From Herminiimonas sp. (GTDB lineage Bacteria > Pseudomonadota > Gammaproteobacteria > Burkholderiales > Burkholderiaceae_D): a DNA stretch of 64,000 nucleotides. Shown here one piece after another: positions 62,802-64,000 of this stretch; the stretch's first letter is position 1; each line of letters starts with the position of its first letter. Where the stretch lies: positions 62,001-126,000 of the forward strand of contig JAQGMR010000071.1 of the NCBI GenBank assembly GCA_028292265.1, in the 5' to 3' direction. The position numbers were made by a program, and so were the translations under genes. The notes under the pieces are model-generated. The model had not been told where the DNA came from. It made no database searches and saw nothing but the letters and a program-made list of their open reading frames with translations.

Positions 62802-63617
62802 TCATCGTCCTCCGAACATGCGCTTGAACAGGCCCGGCTTCTCGTAGCTCGCAAAGCGCAGGGAAACCTCTTCACCCAGGAAGCGGGAGACCACATCCTT
62901 GTAGGCGTCCGCGACGTCGCTGCCTTCCAGGTGGATTGCCGGATTGCCCTGATTGGAGGCGTGCAGCACCGACTCTGACTCTGGGATGATGCCGATCAGG
63001 GGAATGCGCAGGATTTCCTGCACGTCGGTATAGGACAGCATTTCGCCGGCCTCGACCCGCTTGGGCACATAGCGTGTGATCAGGAGGTGTTCTTTCACCG
63101 GCTCGCCGCCGTTCTGGGCGCGGCGCGACTTGGCCTGAATGATGCCGAGGATGCGGTCGGAATCTCGCACCGACGACACTTCCGGATTGGTGACGATGAT
63201 GGCTTCGTCGGCGAAGGTAAGGGCCATGACGGCACCGCGTTCAATGCCGGCCGGCGAGTCGCACACGATGTATTCGAAGCCCATGGCAACCAGGTCGTTC
63301 AGCACGCGTTCAACGCCTGCTTCGGAAAGGGCGTCCTTGTCGCGGGTCTGCGATGCGGGCAGCACGAACAGGTTGTCGCAGTGCTTATCCTTGATCAGGG
63401 CCTGGTTAAGCGTGGCTTCCTGGTTGATGACGTTGATCAGGTCATACACCACCCGTCGCTCGCAACCCATGATGAGGTCGAGGTTGCGCAGGCCGACGTC
63501 AAAGTCCAGCACGGCCGTCTTGTGGCCGCGCAGGGCGAGACCTGAGGCGAAACTGGCACTGGACGTGGTTTTACCTACACCGCCCTTGCCCGACGTTACG
63601 ACAATAATCTTTGCCAC
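62802..63617 (-). CDS. minD: Septum site-determining ATPase MinD
   Basis: A 271-residue ParA/MinD ATPase with the deviant Walker [20 protein letters not shown] (switch II) and a C-terminal amphipathic membrane-targeting helix (FKRMFGG). It recruits MinC to the membrane poles and is released by MinE. It lies between minC and minE in the usual order. Confidence 0.97.
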   Translation of the reverse strand: MAKIIVVTSGKGGVGKTTSSASFASGLALRGHKTAVLDFDVGLRNLDLIMGCERRVVYDLINVINQEATLNQALIKDKHCDNLFVLPASQTRDKDALSEAGVERVLNDLVAMGFEYIVCDSPAGIERGAVMALTFADEAIIVTNPEVSSVRDSDRILGIIQAKSRRAQNGGEPVKEHLLITRYVPKRVEAGEMLSYTDVQEILRIPLIGIIPESESVLHASNQGNPAIHLEGSDVADAYKDVVSRFLGEEVSLRFASYEKPGLFKRMFGGR

Positions 63618-63650
63618 GGACGAACTCCTTCCAGAGAAATAACGAATGTT

Positions 63651-64000
63651 TTATTTTTTTGCCGAAGCGAGCGCCGAAGGCGACGCGCCTGCAATGGGAT
63701 TGACTTCAATGCGATCGCCCGAAAGACGGATTTCCACCGCTTTCTTCGCCACGTTTTTAGGCAGCGCATCGTCGAAGGTTCGGTACATGCCAGCGATGGA
63801 AACCAGTTCGGCTTCCATTGAAAGCGTAAATATACGGGCCGCCGCGTTGCCGGACGCACCGGCCAGCGCACGGCCTCGCAATGGCGCATACACATGGATG
63901 CTGCCGTCGGCGATGATTTCGGCGCCGTCGTTCACCGCGGCAGTCACGATCAGGTCGCAACCGCGGGCGTAGATGCGCTGGCCGGAACGCACCGGGGTGT
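63651..64000 (-). CDS. minC: Septum site-determining protein MinC, C-terminal part (cut by window edge)
   Basis: The 3' end of minC. The visible 116 residues are the right-handed beta-helix C-domain ([45 protein letters not shown]), which binds MinD and FtsZ; the N-terminal FtsZ-inhibiting domain lies beyond the window. The last residues ([13 protein letters not shown]) are a short tail. minD starts 33 bases downstream. Confidence 0.94.
   Translation of the reverse strand, partial: TPVRSGQRIYARGCDLIVTAAVNDGAEIIADGSIHVYAPLRGRALAGASGNAAARIFTLSMEAELVSIAGMYRTFDDALPKNVAKKAVEIRLSGDRIEVNPIAGASPSALASAKK

Overview
The window looks like chromosomal DNA of a betaproteobacterium of the order Burkholderiales, most likely near Oxalobacteraceae (Herbaspirillum/Noviherbaspirillum-like). 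This is inferred from the high GC content, a Bug-family (TctC) binding protein, a Gcr-type 'site-specific recombinase', DUF1841 and DUF4337 proteins, and the mltD-gloB-yafS-rnhA-dnaQ and minCDE arrangements. No rRNA or species marker is present, so the family level is inference. Most of the window is ordinary core genome. The accessory-looking parts are a vapBC pair with decayed sequence beside it (about 3.7-5.7 kb), an F-box/LRR-like gene (7.1-8.2 kb), and several tandem-repeat patches.

Layout. 0-8 kb: the start of a MoxR-type AAA ATPase (cut by the window edge), a membrane Gcr-family protein, two tandem exported c-type cytochromes, a decayed stretch, DUF1841, vapBC, a RutE-like nitroreductase, a GFA/CENP-V-fold protein and the F-box/LRR-like protein. 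8-16 kb: an Arg/Lys/Orn decarboxylase, a hairpin-bearing tandem repeat, DUF4337, and folA and thyA separated by an orphan tctC and argE. 16-23 kb: four overlapping or tightly spaced minus-strand genes for an Att-like ABC system (ATPase, FtsX permease, AttH/CrtC lipocalin-like protein) plus an MsbA-like exporter. 23-31 kb: a Tat-exported transglutaminase-like protein, a TlpA-type thioredoxin, then egtD, egtB, selD(senC), senB and senA. 31-40 kb: an RhlE-type helicase, fabI and the yejABEF peptide importer. 40-45 kb: mltD, gloB, yafS-like, rnhA, dnaQ and tRNA-Val(CAC). 45-57 kb: two sensor kinases, a 25-residue membrane peptide, small envelope proteins, a YgiQ radical SAM protein, a response regulator, and a group of small stress/envelope genes. 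57-64 kb: acetoacetate-CoA ligase, an AsmA-like protein, a DUF429 protein and minE, minD and the 3' end of minC.

The most notable system is the 24.9-30.8 kb block. EgtD makes hercynine from histidine. EgtB can attach sulfur on the ergothioneine route. SelD (SenC) makes selenophosphate, SenB should turn it into a selenosugar, and the second EgtB-like enzyme, SenA, should couple that selenosugar to hercynine to give selenoneine. The hercynine supply, the sulfur branch and the whole selenium branch therefore lie within 6 kb. A terminator-like hairpin separates egtD from egtB, and senB and senA diverge from a gap of about 31 bp. Short tandem repeats recur in or beside genes at 10.8, 27.4, 39.9, 52.2 and 61.5 kb.
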